A DNA stretch of 64,000 bases from Setophaga petechia (GCA_024362935.1 JANCRA010000171.1:521001-585000), one strand, 5' to 3'. Shown: positions 41,951 to 54,194, counted from the stretch's first letter. Numbers and translations: made by a program. Notes: generated from the sequence alone by a model not told the origin.

Positions 41951-42951
41951 CCTTACTTCAGTTATCATAAATTTGAGCTCTGGTCCAATATCCGAAATCT
42001 TACATTGAATCTAAGGGCATTCCAATTAAACAGGTGCGAAATGGATCCGAAGGTGTAGCTAGTGATAAGCAGAAGGGTTCTTGCCCTGTTCTGTTAGCCC
42101 ATGTAACCCACATGTTAGCTCACTGCTCTATATTGTGTACTCCCTGTGTTTCCTTGATCACTACACTGAGCAACATTGTCAATATTTCCAGACTGCTGCC
42201 ATTGTTGCCGTTGTTGTCGATCACACCTGCGCTTTGCCCAAATTGCTTTAGCCCGTTCCCACAAAATCTCTAAACTGGTGTCTTTGTGGTATTGCTATTC
42301 CTACTCCATATTCAGTACCTATTATCTTGCTCTCTAGTACAATTTGGTTTTCTACAGCAATTAAAGCAAGGTTAAACTGCACCCGCAGTAACAATCTTTG
42401 CTCATATACTTCTATCAAAGATACATCCTGGAGAAAAACTCTGATATCCTCCTGAGTTATGCCCTAAAAATGTAGCTAATGCTACTCTCAGGGTAATAGT
42501 GTTAAGTATGTGAAAGCAGTTATTGCATATTAGGTTAATAGGCCTAAATTTTTGCTTTTTCCCTCAAACCACTGCTAAATTATGTTCTTGATGAACTTGT
42601 CTCCAAGTTTTTAAGTTACACTTTGTGCAGTGAACCTTAAGCCACGGCTTACACACACAACCAAACAGATAACAAGCATTTTCTATCTGATTTACAACTT
42701 GTGATGAAAGTGAAGGTAAAAGAAGTCTGTGTATATCTAACCCGTGTGTATTAAGCCTATGTGGAGTTGCTAGTACTCCCTCAGCATACTCCAGCAGACT
42801 TGGTAGATATTCCGACTGTTGTTCAGCTCTCAGGTGTTGGAGAATTGGATTCAGGGCTGTCTGGAATCGGTGTTTTCACCGATTCTCCGCCTCTGGACAC
42901 AGCATGGGTTGGTGACTGTGGTTTCAGGTAGGGCTTCACCCACTTGGCTGG
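41951..42951 (-). other. ERV-C region between pol and env, decayed
   Basis: AT-rich internal ERV sequence with short frames only. It probably contains the start of env and leader sequence, but no motif is convincing. The boundary with the inserted LTR is approximate; the LTR could begin near 42820. Confidence 0.4.
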
Positions 42952-43397
42952 TGTCGGGATCATTAGCTTGTCAGAGTGACCCCGAGAAAAGTTCCAAAGT
43001 CTCTTTTCCCAGCCCGGCGCTTAAAGGAGTCAGAGCTCTTCATTTCTCGGTCTCAAGGTTGTTTATTTTATCTTATCTATAAAAAATTTTCTCATGCCCT
43101 GCCGAGGTCAGCTCAGCAAGACAGTCCGAGGCACTCTGCCTGCCCACAGGGCGGGGTTATATCTTTATACTAAAAGCTACGTGTACAATGTTTACAATTA
43201 CTTTCCAATACCCATCACCTATGTTAGACAGTGAGCTTCTACTCTAAACCAATCAGTAAGTGCCAACATCACAGCAGAAGATGGAGGCCAAGAAGAAGAA
43301 GGAGAAAGGCTGGACACACCCAGTTCCCTCCATCTTACCTCCTGAACCCCCATACCAAAACCCCTAAAATCTACTTTTCCACCCTGTGATAACTTCA
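42952..43397 (-). mobile_element. solo LTR of another family inside ERV-C
   Basis: TGTCGGGATC...ACTTCA lies precisely between the pol stop (43406) and the pre-env region. On the minus strand it shows TATAAAGATATAACC (near 43160), AATAAA (near 43065) and a GC-rich R/U5. No counterpart in this window. No clear target duplication, so ends are approximate. It records a later insertion into ERV-C. Confidence 0.6.
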
Positions 43398-43405
43398 CTA
43401 ATATT

Positions 43406-44461
43406 CTACTTAAAATGTTGTGGCTTGCTGATCTTCATAGAAGGTTGGTAATTTGCTCCACGGGTCATGATCAAACTCACAGGGGTATTTTGGGCTCTGT
43501 GCCAGGGTCTCTGAGACCCCTGGCAAGGGTCTTGGCTGCTCAGGACAGCCAGAGGGATGTCCTGGTCCTGACAGGCTGGAATCCAACGAATGCCATTATC
43601 TGTAAGTGAGCACATATAATCTCTTCCTGTTAATTTGACTGTAGCTGGTCCTTCCCACATCCCTGTTTCTGGGCTTTTGAACATGACCTGAATACCGTCA
43701 GGCAATTCTTCACTTGGATTACGTGTGAGGGCCTGATGTACAAGAATAGGCGGATCTTTCCTATCTCCTGTTGTTCTAAGGTAATTAAGCACAAAAATGG
43801 CTTTAGCTGTGCTTTCCTCAGGGAATAACCCTGTAGTTCCCCCTTTTTGTTTTTGCAGCATGCCCTTGAACATCTGATGGGCATGCTCAATAATTGCCTG
43901 AGCAGTAGGATTCTGAGGAATACCAGTGTCATGTCGAATACCCCATAAATTACAGAAACATTTGAATCTTAAGGAACAGTAAGCAGGACCATTGTCAGTC
44001 AGAATTGCTGAGGGGATACCTAATATGGCAAAGCAATTGTACAAACGTTTCTCCACATGACGTGCTGTCTCACCTGTTAAGGGAGTAGCCCATATAACAC
44101 AAGAATAGGTATCAATGCAAACATGTACAAACTTTTTCTGACCAAATTCTGCTACATGAGTTACATCCATTTGCCACAATTGCAAGGGTTGAATAGCCCT
44201 AGGGTTGACACCAGTGCCTAAACCAATGCCATCTCGTTGAAAATCAGGACAGGATCGCACAAGGTCCAAAGCATCAGTAAGGGGAATACCAAATTGCTTA
44301 ACTAACATTTTTGCAGACTGATGAAGAAATGCATGGGAAGTTTTAGCTTGCTGAAATTTATCAGAGTTTGGCATTGGCCAGACAGTGGCTACCAACCGAT
44401 CAGCTCGAGCGTTACCTTCAGACAGACAGACAGAAAAATAAAAGTCCCTTTTTCCCTTCAC
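43406..44461 (-). pseudogene. pol: ERV-C pol: RNase H tail and integrase, open frame
   Basis: This is an open frame of 351 codons. It begins with the RNase H C-terminal end (LSEGNARADRL), then the integrase zinc-binding domain. The zinc domain has HAFLH (H-X3-H) but the C-X2-C is reduced to SCPDF. The catalytic core is intact: Asp in LWQMDVTHV, Asp in ILTDNGPAY and Glu in AQAIIEHAH, with exactly 35 residues between the second Asp and the Glu (DD35E). A C-terminal domain follows (W.GPA...RWIPA). Integrase inserts viral DNA into host chromosomes. The frame starts at a deletion, so the upstream polymerase is missing. The long survival of the open frame is notable, but the zinc motif loss suggests decay. 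Confidence 0.85.
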
Positions 44462-45251
44462 CTTGAGAGCGGATGCGCTTGTGCTCTTTCGTGTCCGATA
44501 GCGACAACTTACAGCCTATTTAGTTTCTAAGTTACTGTTATCAACAGTTTCTTCACTCTGAGTACAACTGTCCTTTGGTCTGCATGCTAACCTCCCTGAA
44601 GAGGCAGCAGCTTCCTCATTCTTGCTCTGAGCTGGAGGAGCAGTCAGTGTAACGCTCGATTATGAGCTGAGAGGTTGTGGGCTGCATGAGGGAATATCTA
44701 AGGTGGTAGAAAAGAGTTGCTGAATTGAAGTTGCCGGGAATGCCTGAGGCTGTTCTGACTCCGAGGCAAGGGCTGCACAAGCTGCAGCAGCAGCTTTCCT
44801 CTCTGCCTTTAAGGCTTGCAACACCTCTATGATAGATTTCCACAAAGTAGCATATTTAGACACCTCTTTTGCCTCACTCCAGTCAGATGCAATACTTTCC
44901 CACAACATCTGACTCACAGCTTCCCATGTCGAAATCTCAAAAGCAACCTGTGCTCCTGCTATGAGATTATGGTCCCAAGCCCAGTGTAATAGTCCCTTCA
45001 AACTGGAAGCATCATAGTTTTGTTCTCTCTTAGAGAGGATATGTTAGAGGAGTCTCTGAATGCCTTCCCTTTCATGTTCACACCCCATCTCCTCCCGGGC
45101 CACTCACCTTGATCTGGGTGAGATTCAAGTTGTCTACAAATGGAGCTCCAGTAACCTTTTCCTCTCACCGGGACAGCGAGGATACTTTTGACCAGTTTCT
45201 CCACTCCTCAAGGGTTGGCTCCCATCCTCTACACAGCAGCCAATTTGCCGA
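44462..45251 (-). pseudogene. gag: ERV-C gag fragments and leader
   Basis: Two adjacent frames, 45204-44998 (starting MEKLVKSILAV) and 45001-44660 (GLLHWAWDHNLI...FEISTWEAVSQMLWE), look like the N-terminal matrix part of a class II gag separated by a frameshift. Capsid and nucleocapsid are not seen, so the deletion runs from about 44660 to the integrase region. The sequence just inside the 5' LTR should hold the primer-binding site (a TGG start at about 45252 reading minus), but I cannot assign the tRNA. Confidence 0.55.
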
Positions 45252-45688
45252 CCAGGGACATCACACCATGACCAATATGATCCAATTAAGCCAAATTTAT
45301 TATCCCTAAAAAAACTATATTTATAATAAATCTCTACTGTCCACGTGTCTCTAGCTAATATATGATTGGTTAATCCTAGCTGTTCGCACATCTAAATTAG
45401 AATGCTGATTGGATCATCTAATTTTTCACATGTCTTGCTGTGTCGTCTGGCCCACCCATGACTCACTTTTTCTTACTTTCCCAAGCTTGCTGACAAACTT
45501 GCTGAGTCCTGATGACTCTTCTTCTTGTATCTCTTTCAGGGATACACCAACCCCATTTCTGAATATGTCCATTATTCATCGTTTTTGAACATGTTCATTG
45601 TCCATTAGGGCAAGCAGACTGGATTATGCGTCGGCTGAATATGGCCATTGTCCAGCAAGAACTCCTCAATCCGCAAAAACTCTCAACA
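45252..45688 (-). repeat. ERV-C 5' LTR
   Basis: This is the partner of 40446-40872. On the minus strand it starts TGTTGAGAG and ends near GATGTCCCTGG. It contains an 11-14 bp insertion around GCTTGCTGACAAACTTGCTGAG compared with the 3' LTR. Confidence 0.85.
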
Positions 45689-46730
45689 CTGCTCAGCCGA
45701 CGCCTTTTCCCAGCGGTTGACAGCAAGGCATGGAGTGACAGATACAGCTTGATCGCAGCCAGGTGTTCCACAGCAGCTGGGAGTCTCACAGCAGCCAGGT
45801 ATAGCTTGGCAACAGGCACAGGCAGCTCCATAGCAGCCAGGAATGGCTCCACAGCCAGGCACCCCCTTACAGTGCCAGGGCTCTCTCCCGCCGGGGCCGG
45901 GCACTGTCTCGCCGTGGCTGGGCACAGCTGTAGGGGCGCTTTCAGTCACAGCAAAGCACAGAGAGGTGGTTCCACCGCAGGCAGAGATGGCTGCAGGGGC
46001 AGCAGCATGGCACAGAGGAGCTGGAATCTCACAGGGGCCAGGCACCGCTTCTGAGATCGCAGCGGGTGTGGCAGGGGCTGGTGGAGGGGCAGCAAACCCC
46101 GCTCCATGGCCAGGCACTGTCCTGCAGGAGCAAGGCAGCTCGCAGTGGGGGCACCTGGGTGCCTTGCAAGGCTGCAGTGGCAAAGCACCTCCCTGATGCT
46201 ACCAAGTACTGCTTCTGGGGTTCCAGCTGTGGCAGCAGGGCACAGCAGAGTGGCAGAGTGCCTGTTCAATGTGGCTCTGCAGCATGACGTCTCTCCGCCC
46301 TCTGGATCAGCAGCAGCGCGCTGCATTGATAACCCGCGCTGGGCTTGGGCAGCTGTGGAAGTTTCTGCCAGCAGGGCAGAACAAGGGGCAGCAGAGGGCA
46401 CAGCAGCACAGCAGCCAGTCCTTTCAGGTGTCTTGGCAGCCACGGCAGGGCATGGAGGGGCTGCAGGGTGCTCATTTAGCACAGCGAGGCTGCTCGGGGC
46501 ACCTCCAGCACTGAGCCCAGGGATGGCACACTCGGCTGACAGCACCCTCCCGCCTGGGGCAGCAGCACGGCCCCGGGTGACCAGGGGACATCCTGCTGGG
46601 CAAACACCTCTGCCAAGGCTGGCAGCACAGTCCTGGGGGCAGCAGGGCACTCCCTGGGCAGGTCACCCTCACCTGGGGAGGCTCCACGGCTCTGCCTGGT
46701 GGCCTCCTGGTGGGCTGTGCCTTCTGCACT
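45689..46730. repeat. GC-rich degenerate minisatellite (CAGCAGCCAGG type)
   Basis: Irregular repeats of about 30-40 bp on GGCAC(A)GC.CAGCAGCCAGG / TGGCAGCAGGGCAC run on from the ERV-C end. Both strands are open for 140-234 codons without any domain. Confidence 0.55.
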
Positions 46731-47099
46731 CATCCTCTTCCCTCGCTCACCCAGCACAGCCTCTGCTCTCCCTTCTGCCTCCCCTGGCACCCTGCTTTCA
46801 CTGTTAGCCTTGGTGGAGAGCCAGTGAATGCCCCATCCTTGGAAACATTCCTGCTTGGATGGGCTCTGAGCAACATGATGGAGTGAAAGATGCCTCTGCT
46901 CTCACCCCACAAGAGGCCTGTGGTTTCAGCTACCAGAGTGGTTGGTGTCTCTTGTAGGATGCAATTCCCCCAGAGAGCAGAGAGAACACAAAGCGTCACA
47001 GTTGGCAGGAACATCCTCCCGTGGAGATGAAATATTCTGGATCAACAGGCTCAGGCTGCCCAGTTTTGCCTCCTTGCAGATGGACACAAGTGAAAGAAG
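46731..47099. other. no gene seen
   Basis: Transition between two repeat arrays. No gene supported. Confidence 0.35.
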
Positions 47100-47650
47100 C
47101 AACTGAGAGACAGGAGGCCCCACAGTGTCTCCAAGGTTGGTTCCCTGAGTTTACATAGTGTCCCAGGGTCCCTCTGGATTCCATGAGACCCCACAATGTC
47201 ACAAGGATCCCTGGACACCACAAGGCCCAGAGGTATCCCAATGGATTCTTGGTTCCAACTGTCCTCACTGAGTCACAAGGGCCTCTAGATTCCATGAGAC
47301 CCCACAGTGTCACAGTGTCCCTTTGGTTCCACAAGCCACAGTGTCACAAGAGCTCCTGAGCATCTTCAGGCACCAGAGTCTCAGAGCATCCCCTCAGTTC
47401 CATGAACTCCACAGTGTCACAATGTCCCCTTGGTCCATTTAGTCCTGTAGTGTCACAAGGATTCCTGGGAACCCATGAGGCCCTGAGGTATCACAATGGA
47501 TGGTTCCATGAAGCCCCAGAGTTTCACAGTGCTCCATGGATTCTACAAGACCCTGGAGCGTCACAGGGCCCCTATGGTCCCATGAGTCTTTGCAGTGTGA
47601 CAATGTCCCCACGAGGAACAGTGTCACATAGAAGCAGCACTGGAGTGGGC
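47100..47650 (-). repeat. minisatellite related to 4987-5395, inverted
   Basis: Units of about 60 bp, TTCCATGAGACCCCACAGTG and TCACAAGGATCCCTGG type. The reverse complement matches the CTCATGGAACCAAGG family near 5100-5380. Confidence 0.6.
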
Positions 47651-49640
47651 ACAGCACCAGGAAGGTTTGGCAGTGTTCCCATGTCTGTGACACAACAGCG
47701 GTGGCAACACCAACATTCCCCTCTCTCTGATACCACAGCGATTCAGGACTGAGCTGTGATACCACAGGGGTGGCAGCCACAGTGTTCCCCACTTTGTGAC
47801 ACCACAGCTGTGGCAGGACCATGTCCCCTCTCTCTGACACCACAGCAGTGATAATTCCATTGCTCCCCTCTGTGTGACACCACAAGGGTCGCAATTCCAA
47901 TGTTTCCCTCTCTGTGACATCACAGCAGTGGCAGCCCCAACGTTCCCCACTCTGTGACACAATGGCAGTGGCATCCTCAGAGTTCTTCTCTCTGTGAAAC
48001 CACAGCTGTGGCAGTCCCAGCATTTCTCTCTCCATGATGCCACACCAGTGGCAATCCTGACCTTCTGCTCCATGACATCACAGCTGTGGCAGCCATAAAT
48101 CCCTTCTCTGTGACACCACAATAGTGGAAGCCACAACGTTTCCATCTCTATGACACCACAGCAGTGGCAGCCCCAGTGTTCCTGTCTCTGTGACAACACA
48201 GCTGTGCCACTCCTTGTCCCCCTCTCTGTGACACCACAGAGGCGGCAGCCCCAGCAATCCCCTCTGTATGACACCAACACAGTGGCAGAACAAAGATTCC
48301 CCTCTTCATGGGAAAACAGTGGTGGCAGCCCCAATGTTCCAATCTCTCTGACACCTCACTGGTGGCACACCCAGCATTGCCCTGTCTATGAAAACACAGT
48401 AGTAGCAGCCTCAACGTTCCCCTCTCTGTGACACTGCAGCAGTGGCAGCCCCAGCGTTCCACTGTCTGTGACACCACAGCAGTTGAAGCCACAACTTTCC
48501 CCTCCTTGTGACACTGCAGCTGTGGAAGCCCCACGTCCCTCTTTGTCTGACACCACAGCAGTGGCAGCCTCAACCTTCCCCTGTCTGTGATACCACAGTG
48601 GTGGAAGCCCCAAAGTTCTCCCAGTGACACCACTGCTGTGGTAGCCCCAATGTCCCCTTCTCTGTGGCACTGGAGCAGTGGAAGCCCCAAAGTTCCCCTC
48701 TCTATGACACTGCAGGCGTGGCCATGCAAAGTTCTACTCTCTATGGCAGCACCACAGTGGCAGATCCAACATTCCCCTCTCTGTGACACCTCAACATTTG
48801 CAGCCCCAATGTTTCCCTGTCAGTGACAGCCCAGTGCTGACAACCTCAGTGTTCCCCTGTCTGTGACATGACAGCAGTGGCAATACAAATGACACCCTGT
48901 CTATGACACCAAAGCAATTGGAACCCCAGCGTTCCCCTCTCTGTGACACCACAGAGGTGGCACCCCCAGTGTCCTCCTCTATCTGACAGCACCACAGTGG
49001 CAGCCCCAACGTTCCACTCTCTGTGACACCACAGGGGTGCCAGTCCCAAATGCTCCCGTCTGTGACACCAGTGGTGATTCCCCACTCATTCCCCTCTCTG
49101 TGATACCACTGAGTTGGCAGTCCCAACATTGACTTCTGTATGACAAAACGGGAAGCAGGCCCAAGGTTCCCCTGTCTTTGAGCCCACAAGGATGGCAGCC
49201 CCAACATTCCCCTCGATGTGATACCACAGCGCTGGGAGCCCCAGGGTTCCCCTGTCTCCGGAACCAGAGCAGTTTCAGCCTCAACATTTCCCTCTCTGTG
49301 ACACCACAGATGTGGCAGCCCCAAGTCCCCCTCTCTGTGACACCACAGCAGTGAGAGCCCCAGAGTCCCCTGTCTGTGACACCGCAGCTTTGGCAGCCCC
49401 AACATTCCCCTCTCTATAACAACACAGCACTGGCAGCCCCAGCGTTCCCATGTGTATGAAACCAATGTGGTGGCAGCCACAACATTCCCCTCTCTGTGAC
49501 GCCTCAGCCGTGGCAGCCCCAGTGTTCCCCTCTCTGTGACACCAGAGCTGTGACAGGCCCGTTGTCCCAGTCTCTGTGACACCACAGTGGTTGCTGCCTG
49601 AAGGTTCCCTTCTCTGTGACACTGCAGCTGTGGCAGCAGC
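47651..49640 (-). repeat. 41-bp minisatellite, about 2 kb
   Basis: Units read (plus) GGCAGCCCCAACGTTCCCC then TCTCTGTGACACCACAGC, about 41 bp each, around 48 copies. Since 41 is not a multiple of three, the minus-strand frames rotate through three phase versions (GLPLLWCHREG, GAATAVVSQRG, GCHCCGVTERG), all stop-free. The 405-codon and 236-codon frames here are therefore repeat artefacts. Confidence 0.8.
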
Positions 49641-49744
49641 ACTAGAGCAGAAGCAGCAGCCATGGAACAACAGGGGAGCAGGGGAGGAGCAGAGAAGGAG
49701 CAGTGGAACAGTGGGAGATGAACAGTGTTGGAGCAGCAGTGGAG

Positions 49745-50055
49745 AGAGCATGGAAAAGGTGGAACAGTAGTGGCACAGGAGCTACAGCCATGGAACAGTG
49801 GTGGCACAGGAACCACAGCCATGGAACAGTGGTGGCACAGGAACCACAGCCATGGAACAGTGGTGGCACAGGAACTCCAGCCATGGAACAGTGGTGGCAC
49901 AGGAACCATGGTCATGGAACAGTGGTGGCACAGGAACTCCAGCCATGGAACAGTGGTGGCACAGGAACTCCAGCCATGGAACAGTGGTGGCACAGGAAGC
50001 ACAGCCATGGAACAGTGGTGGCACAGGAACTACAGCCATGCAATAGTGGTGGCAC
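49745..50055 (+). repeat. 30-bp minisatellite, about 10 units
   Basis: Highly regular units built on CCATGGAACAGTGGTGGCAC then AGGAACYACAG, with perfect 30-bp spacing of CCATGGAACAGTGG at 49791, 49821, 49851 and so on. The 30-bp length gives repeating 10-residue peptides on both strands. Confidence 0.9.
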
Positions 50056-50368
50056 AGCCGCGCAGCTGTGCAGCGGCGCCTGAGATGCCGAAGCTGTGGG
50101 ACACAGAGCGGCTTCCAGCACTGTGTCCTGCAGGAGCCGGCCCCGCACACACCAGAGTGATGCCCCTCAGGCTGACCCAGAGCTGGGGGCAGAGGGAGGA
50201 ATTTCTGCTCAGCTGTGGGAGGCGTGGATCGAGTGCAATTAATGCTGGCCTGGGGTTTGATCCTGCTCATTGTGGCTGCTTTTGTGCTGTCGGGCCCATT
50301 CCAGTTCATCTGAAGTCAGGAACTCAGGAGACACTTGGGACTAAAGGAATCAAACTGCCTTCTGTCCA
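50056..50368. other. no gene seen
   Basis: No supported gene or repeat. Confidence 0.35.
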
Positions 50369-51010
50369 GGTGTCTTGGTTTGGAAAGACAGGCGCCTTCT
50401 AAGGAAGGCAGGAGCCTCCCCTGAAATGGAGAATGTAAACCCCACCCTGAACTAAATTGCTATAAATTTTAAATTCAGGGGCTCTCAGGCAAAAAAAATA
50501 ATATGGGAGCAGGAAATAACAGTTCTTTAATAGGGAAGAAAATAAAAGGAGAAAATCAACAATGCAGTAAACTAAAACAACACAGACAGAGTCAGAACAC
50601 AGCCTGACACCCTGTTGGTCAGGGTGTTGGTAACAATCCAACTGGAAATGTGGCTGCAGTCCTCCTGGAGTGTCAGGTGTGTTTCTGTTGGAGCAGGGCT
50701 CCTGTAGAAAAGGGTGTAGTCTTTCTCTGAAGATCCAGTGGAAGAAGAGGCAGCTGCTGTTCCTCTGGGCAATCCAGTGCAGAAGCTGTGCTGCTATTCC
50801 AGAATCTCCAGATTCTATCTGGCTAGAATGCTTGGCTCTTCCCTCTGGGCAAGCATCTCCCAATGGGATGCTGTAGTTCTTATCAGGCATGCAGTGACAT
50901 TCAATAGCCTGTTGTCAGCAGATGTCCCCCCAGAGGGAGGAGTAGCTGTGGAAGAGATAAGGAAAACTGCCATACAGATGGCAAATAGAATCCATCTTGC
51001 CTTGCAATCT
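50369..51010 (+). mobile_element. ERVL-type solo LTR
   Basis: It starts TGTCTTGGTTTGGAAAGACAG and continues GGCAGGAGCCTCCCCTGAAATGG, GACACCCTGTTGGTCAGGGTGTTGG and CCAATGGGATGCTGTAG, a pattern I associate with a widespread bird ERVL LTR. The right end is approximate (GATGTCCCCCCAGAGGG around 50920 or later). No internal ERV. Confidence 0.6.
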
Positions 51011-52295
51011 GGGACACCTGCAGAGAAAAACATCTTGGTAGAAGTTGAATGATTTCTGATTTGGGAACCAAAGTGGGTCAGTTATTGGCCTGTGGTTTGT
51101 TCTAATCCAGAAAGAATTTCCAAAGTACTGTAATTTGGCATTAAAAGCCAGCAATGTACCTGTTCATCTGGATATTGCACATGGACTACAGAGCTATTTG
51201 TGGTCGTTATGATAAGAAAACAACTGGAGATCTTTTCCTGATTCCACTCTTTCTTCCTGTCTCTGGGATTAGGCCTCCAACACTCCATGCAGTTCTTCTT
51301 TCCATAATCTGCTCCTCTGGAGTTGGGATGTGACAAATCAGCAGTGGGAAGAGGGAGGACAATGGACCATTACAACTGCAAACTCTGTTTTTATAACCTC
51401 TGGATTGCCAGTGCTTAGAAATTGTCATGTTTTCAACTGTCTGAAGAAATCCCACATTTTGCACTTTTTCCCTGACAGAAAATCTTCCTTTGGCCCTATT
51501 TAGGAACTGACCCTGGGAAACACCTCATTGCAGATGCTTTTTGGTTGGTTTTGCTAAGAGATGCCAAGAAAATCGGCACAAGGGGCAGGGATGAGGGAAA
51601 AGGAAGAAACAATTCCTTTCTTTTCTCTTCCTTGAGGGAACTCTCCTCTGGAAGTTGTGCTTCAGCCAGAGACTTCCCAGGCCAAGGGCTGAGGGAAGCA
51701 ATTCAGCTGAGGCAGTTGAGGCATCTCCTCCCTGGTCTGTAGCCCTGGGGCTGGCAGGGGACACGGGTGCCCCCCTTGCACCCCTTGCACTCCCTGGAAT
51801 GAGAGATTCCTCCTGCCTCTGCCAGGTGCTCATGATCCTGGCATCAGCCCTGGACTGGCTGCTCCTGCTCTGAGCTCCCTGCCATGGGCATTGCTGGTGC
51901 TGGAGGGCAGGAGGGAGGGATTCAGTGCAAACCTGGGAGGTGCCAGGGGGCTCCAAGATGGGTAGAGGTGACAGTGACACAGTGATGGGAGGTGCAGATG
52001 GACACAGGGACAAGACAACACCTCTGGGAAAACCTCTTGGCAATTTGGGGGGCTTGCAGTGTAAAATACACACGGACACAGAATGCTGCAAGGCCCTGGC
52101 AAATGCAAGGCTGAGGGTTAGGGAATTGCTCAGGCATGACAATTCCCACATCCAGACAACCACATATCCCTTTCCCTGAAGATCCCAAACTCATCCAAGC
52201 TCCAGCCCCAGAGGTGAGTCCAGAGGGGAATATGCCCTGCCCTGACCCTCATGCTCTAACACCTGTAGCCACTGTGCCCTCCCAGAGCACCTGAG
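51011..52295. other. no gene seen
   Basis: Mixed composition with frames of 70-210 codons on both strands that show no domain. Confidence 0.35.
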
Positions 52296-52530
52296 TCAAT
52301 TCCCTGTCTCTGGGCCCAGGCAGGCACAGGCCCTGAGCAGGATGTGCCCATCCCAAGGGACACAGGGAAGCTGGCACCTGTCCCCATGCAGCCACTCAGA
52401 GCTCATTGGGGTTGCAGAGATGCCCTGTGAGGAGGAGGGATCTTGGTCCCTTTCCAGCCTCTCTGAACAGCCCTGTTCACCCAGGGCCTGAGGCACCAGG
52501 AGCACATTTAGACACCTTGGGCTGGCTGGC
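52296..52530 (+). repeat. dispersed repeat, copy 1
   Basis: About 230 bp align directly with 53660-53900: AGCAGGATGTGCCCATC.CRAGGGACAC, GCAGCCACT.AG.GCTCA and GGCACCAGGA. Old duplication of unknown origin. Confidence 0.55.
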
Positions 52531-53255
52531 ATTGCCTGATGGAGGCTGTTGTGTACATGGCAGAGCTGGAAGCAGATGGATCCCTGATGGGGACAAGCCC
52601 CACTCCAACACAATCCATCCTCCAACAGCCCCCAAAGACAGATACCCCATCTCCTGCTGCCCCTTCCCTCCCAGAGCTTTCCCTGTGGCACAGCTCAGAG
52701 CTGATCCCATCCCCAAACCCATCAGATGGGAGCAGAGTTGCCCCTATTCCCGCTCGGGCACTTGGAGGAAACAGCAGTGGGCACTGACCCCTCTTCCTGG
52801 GCCAGCAGGAGCCCAGACTCAGGGAAAACAGGAATGGGGCAGGACTTGGAGTCAAGGGCAGGCAGGAGATTGGGATCTGCTGTCACTGGGGGCGCTGGGG
52901 AGCACTGGGCAATGGGGATCACCTGAAGCCAGGGCTGAGGCTTGGGCAATGCCTCAGCTGTGCTTGTTCCCACAGCCAGACCACTCCATTTCCCCTTCCC
53001 TGCAGGCCCCAAACCATCTCCAGCCCCACAGCAGATTCCAGATGGGAATGTCTGCTGGCCTGAAGCTCTCCCTGTGCCATCCAGAGCCACCGTGCCCATG
53101 CAGAGCAGCCGTGCCCTGCTCTGCACAGCTGCCACACATGCAGGGTGCCAGGGAGCCCATCCCCAGCAAGGCTCCACTCCAGCCCTGGCCCTGCTGCAAT
53201 AGGCTGCAGCTCCCCAGGGCCCTTGTCCCCACACAGTGTCTCTGCAATGCCCTGC
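52531..53255. other. no gene seen
   Basis: GC-rich stretch, overlapping frames without domain. Confidence 0.35.
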
Positions 53256-53635
53256 TGTGGGATTCACATTCTCTTTGAACAGAGAGAGACATCATTCTCT
53301 CAGCCAGGATTTTTCCTGGGGAAGGCAGGGAGAAAGCTCAGGGAGAGAAGAGAAAACAATTCTTCTCTCTATTTGCTGCTCCTGTTGTTTGGCACATGTG
53401 CAGTGTGTTATGGACATTTTTTACTGAAAGGGATTTGTTCATTGGATTCTGCTGATGGTTGTTTGGATTGATTGACCAATTAGGTCAAAGCTGTGTCCTG
53501 ACTGTTGGAAAGGGTCCCGGGTTTTTCTTCAGTAGTATAGTTTAGTATTAGTATAGTATAGTATGCAGTGTAATATAGCAGAGCTCAATCAAGCAATTGT
53601 TCATCCTTCTGAAATCCTTGCAGTCATTGCACGTT
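53256..53635 (+). mobile_element. solo LTR, family of 3236-3608 and 5721-6117
   Basis: This is in opposite orientation to the other two. Shared CAGCCAGGATTTTTCCTGGG, GAGAAGAGAAAACAAT, GACCAATTAGGTCAAAGCTGTGTCC and TAGTATAGTATAGTATG stretches. Right end approximate. Confidence 0.65.
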
Positions 53636-53659
53636 ATTCCCCTGGCTGGGGCTCACCTT

Positions 53660-53900
53660 GAAACTATTCCCTGGCTCTGAAGCAAGGCCAGCGCTGGCCC
53701 TCAGCAGGATGTGCCCATCGCGAGGGACACGGGGCAGTGAGTGTTTGTCCCCAGGCAGCCACTGAGGGCTCACTGGGCAAACAGAGCTGCCAGGGCAGGA
53801 GGAGGGGTGTTGGTCACCTGCCAGCATCTCTGATAAGCTCTTTTTAACCAGGGCGCCAGGCACCAGGAAGATACTCAGACATCTTGGCCTTCCAGGAAGG
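53660..53900 (+). repeat. dispersed repeat, copy 2
   Basis: Direct partner of 52296-52530, separated from it by the solo LTR and 0.7 kb of GC-rich DNA. Confidence 0.55.
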
Positions 53901-54194
53901 AAAATCCACCCAGAAGTGGTTCCCATAAAGCTGTCGAAGGCCGTGATTCTTGTTTGCCATTCCGGGGCATTAGTGAAAGCTGCTGCTTCTCTGTTTCCAC
54001 AGGGACCCTGTGGTTCCATCAGAGACATGTTGTGGGCCAGGGACACTTCCCTACACTCGTGCCAGCAGTTCAGGAAGGATGAGTTTCTCCTCTCCTACGG
54101 ACTGTTCCATTTGCAGAACCAATTGTTCAACAGGCTCTTGAGCACAGCAACATCTTGGACCTGATGGAGCAGTTGCAGAGCAGGCTGCCAAGAC

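Larger units (their letters stand above)
40446..45688 (-). mobile_element. ERV-C, minus-strand provirus with internal deletions
   Basis: A direct pair of LTRs (45252-45688 5', 40446-40872 3') encloses gag fragments, an integrase-containing pol end and env, in the order expected on the minus strand. Reverse transcriptase, protease and most of gag are absent between 44660 and 44461, so it cannot replicate by itself. A foreign solo LTR is inserted between pol and env (42952-43397). It is class II (alpha/beta-like), related to ERV-A in env and integrase. Confidence 0.85.

Noticed and set aside
45626..46807. Several 140-234-codon frames on both strands
   Set aside because: They lie in a GC-rich degenerate minisatellite and have no domain.
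48791..50008. 405-codon minus frame with WCHREGN-like repeats
   Set aside because: It crosses two different minisatellites (41 bp and 30 bp), has no domain and alternates three phase versions of one unit. The Cys/His content does not form a zinc-finger spacing.
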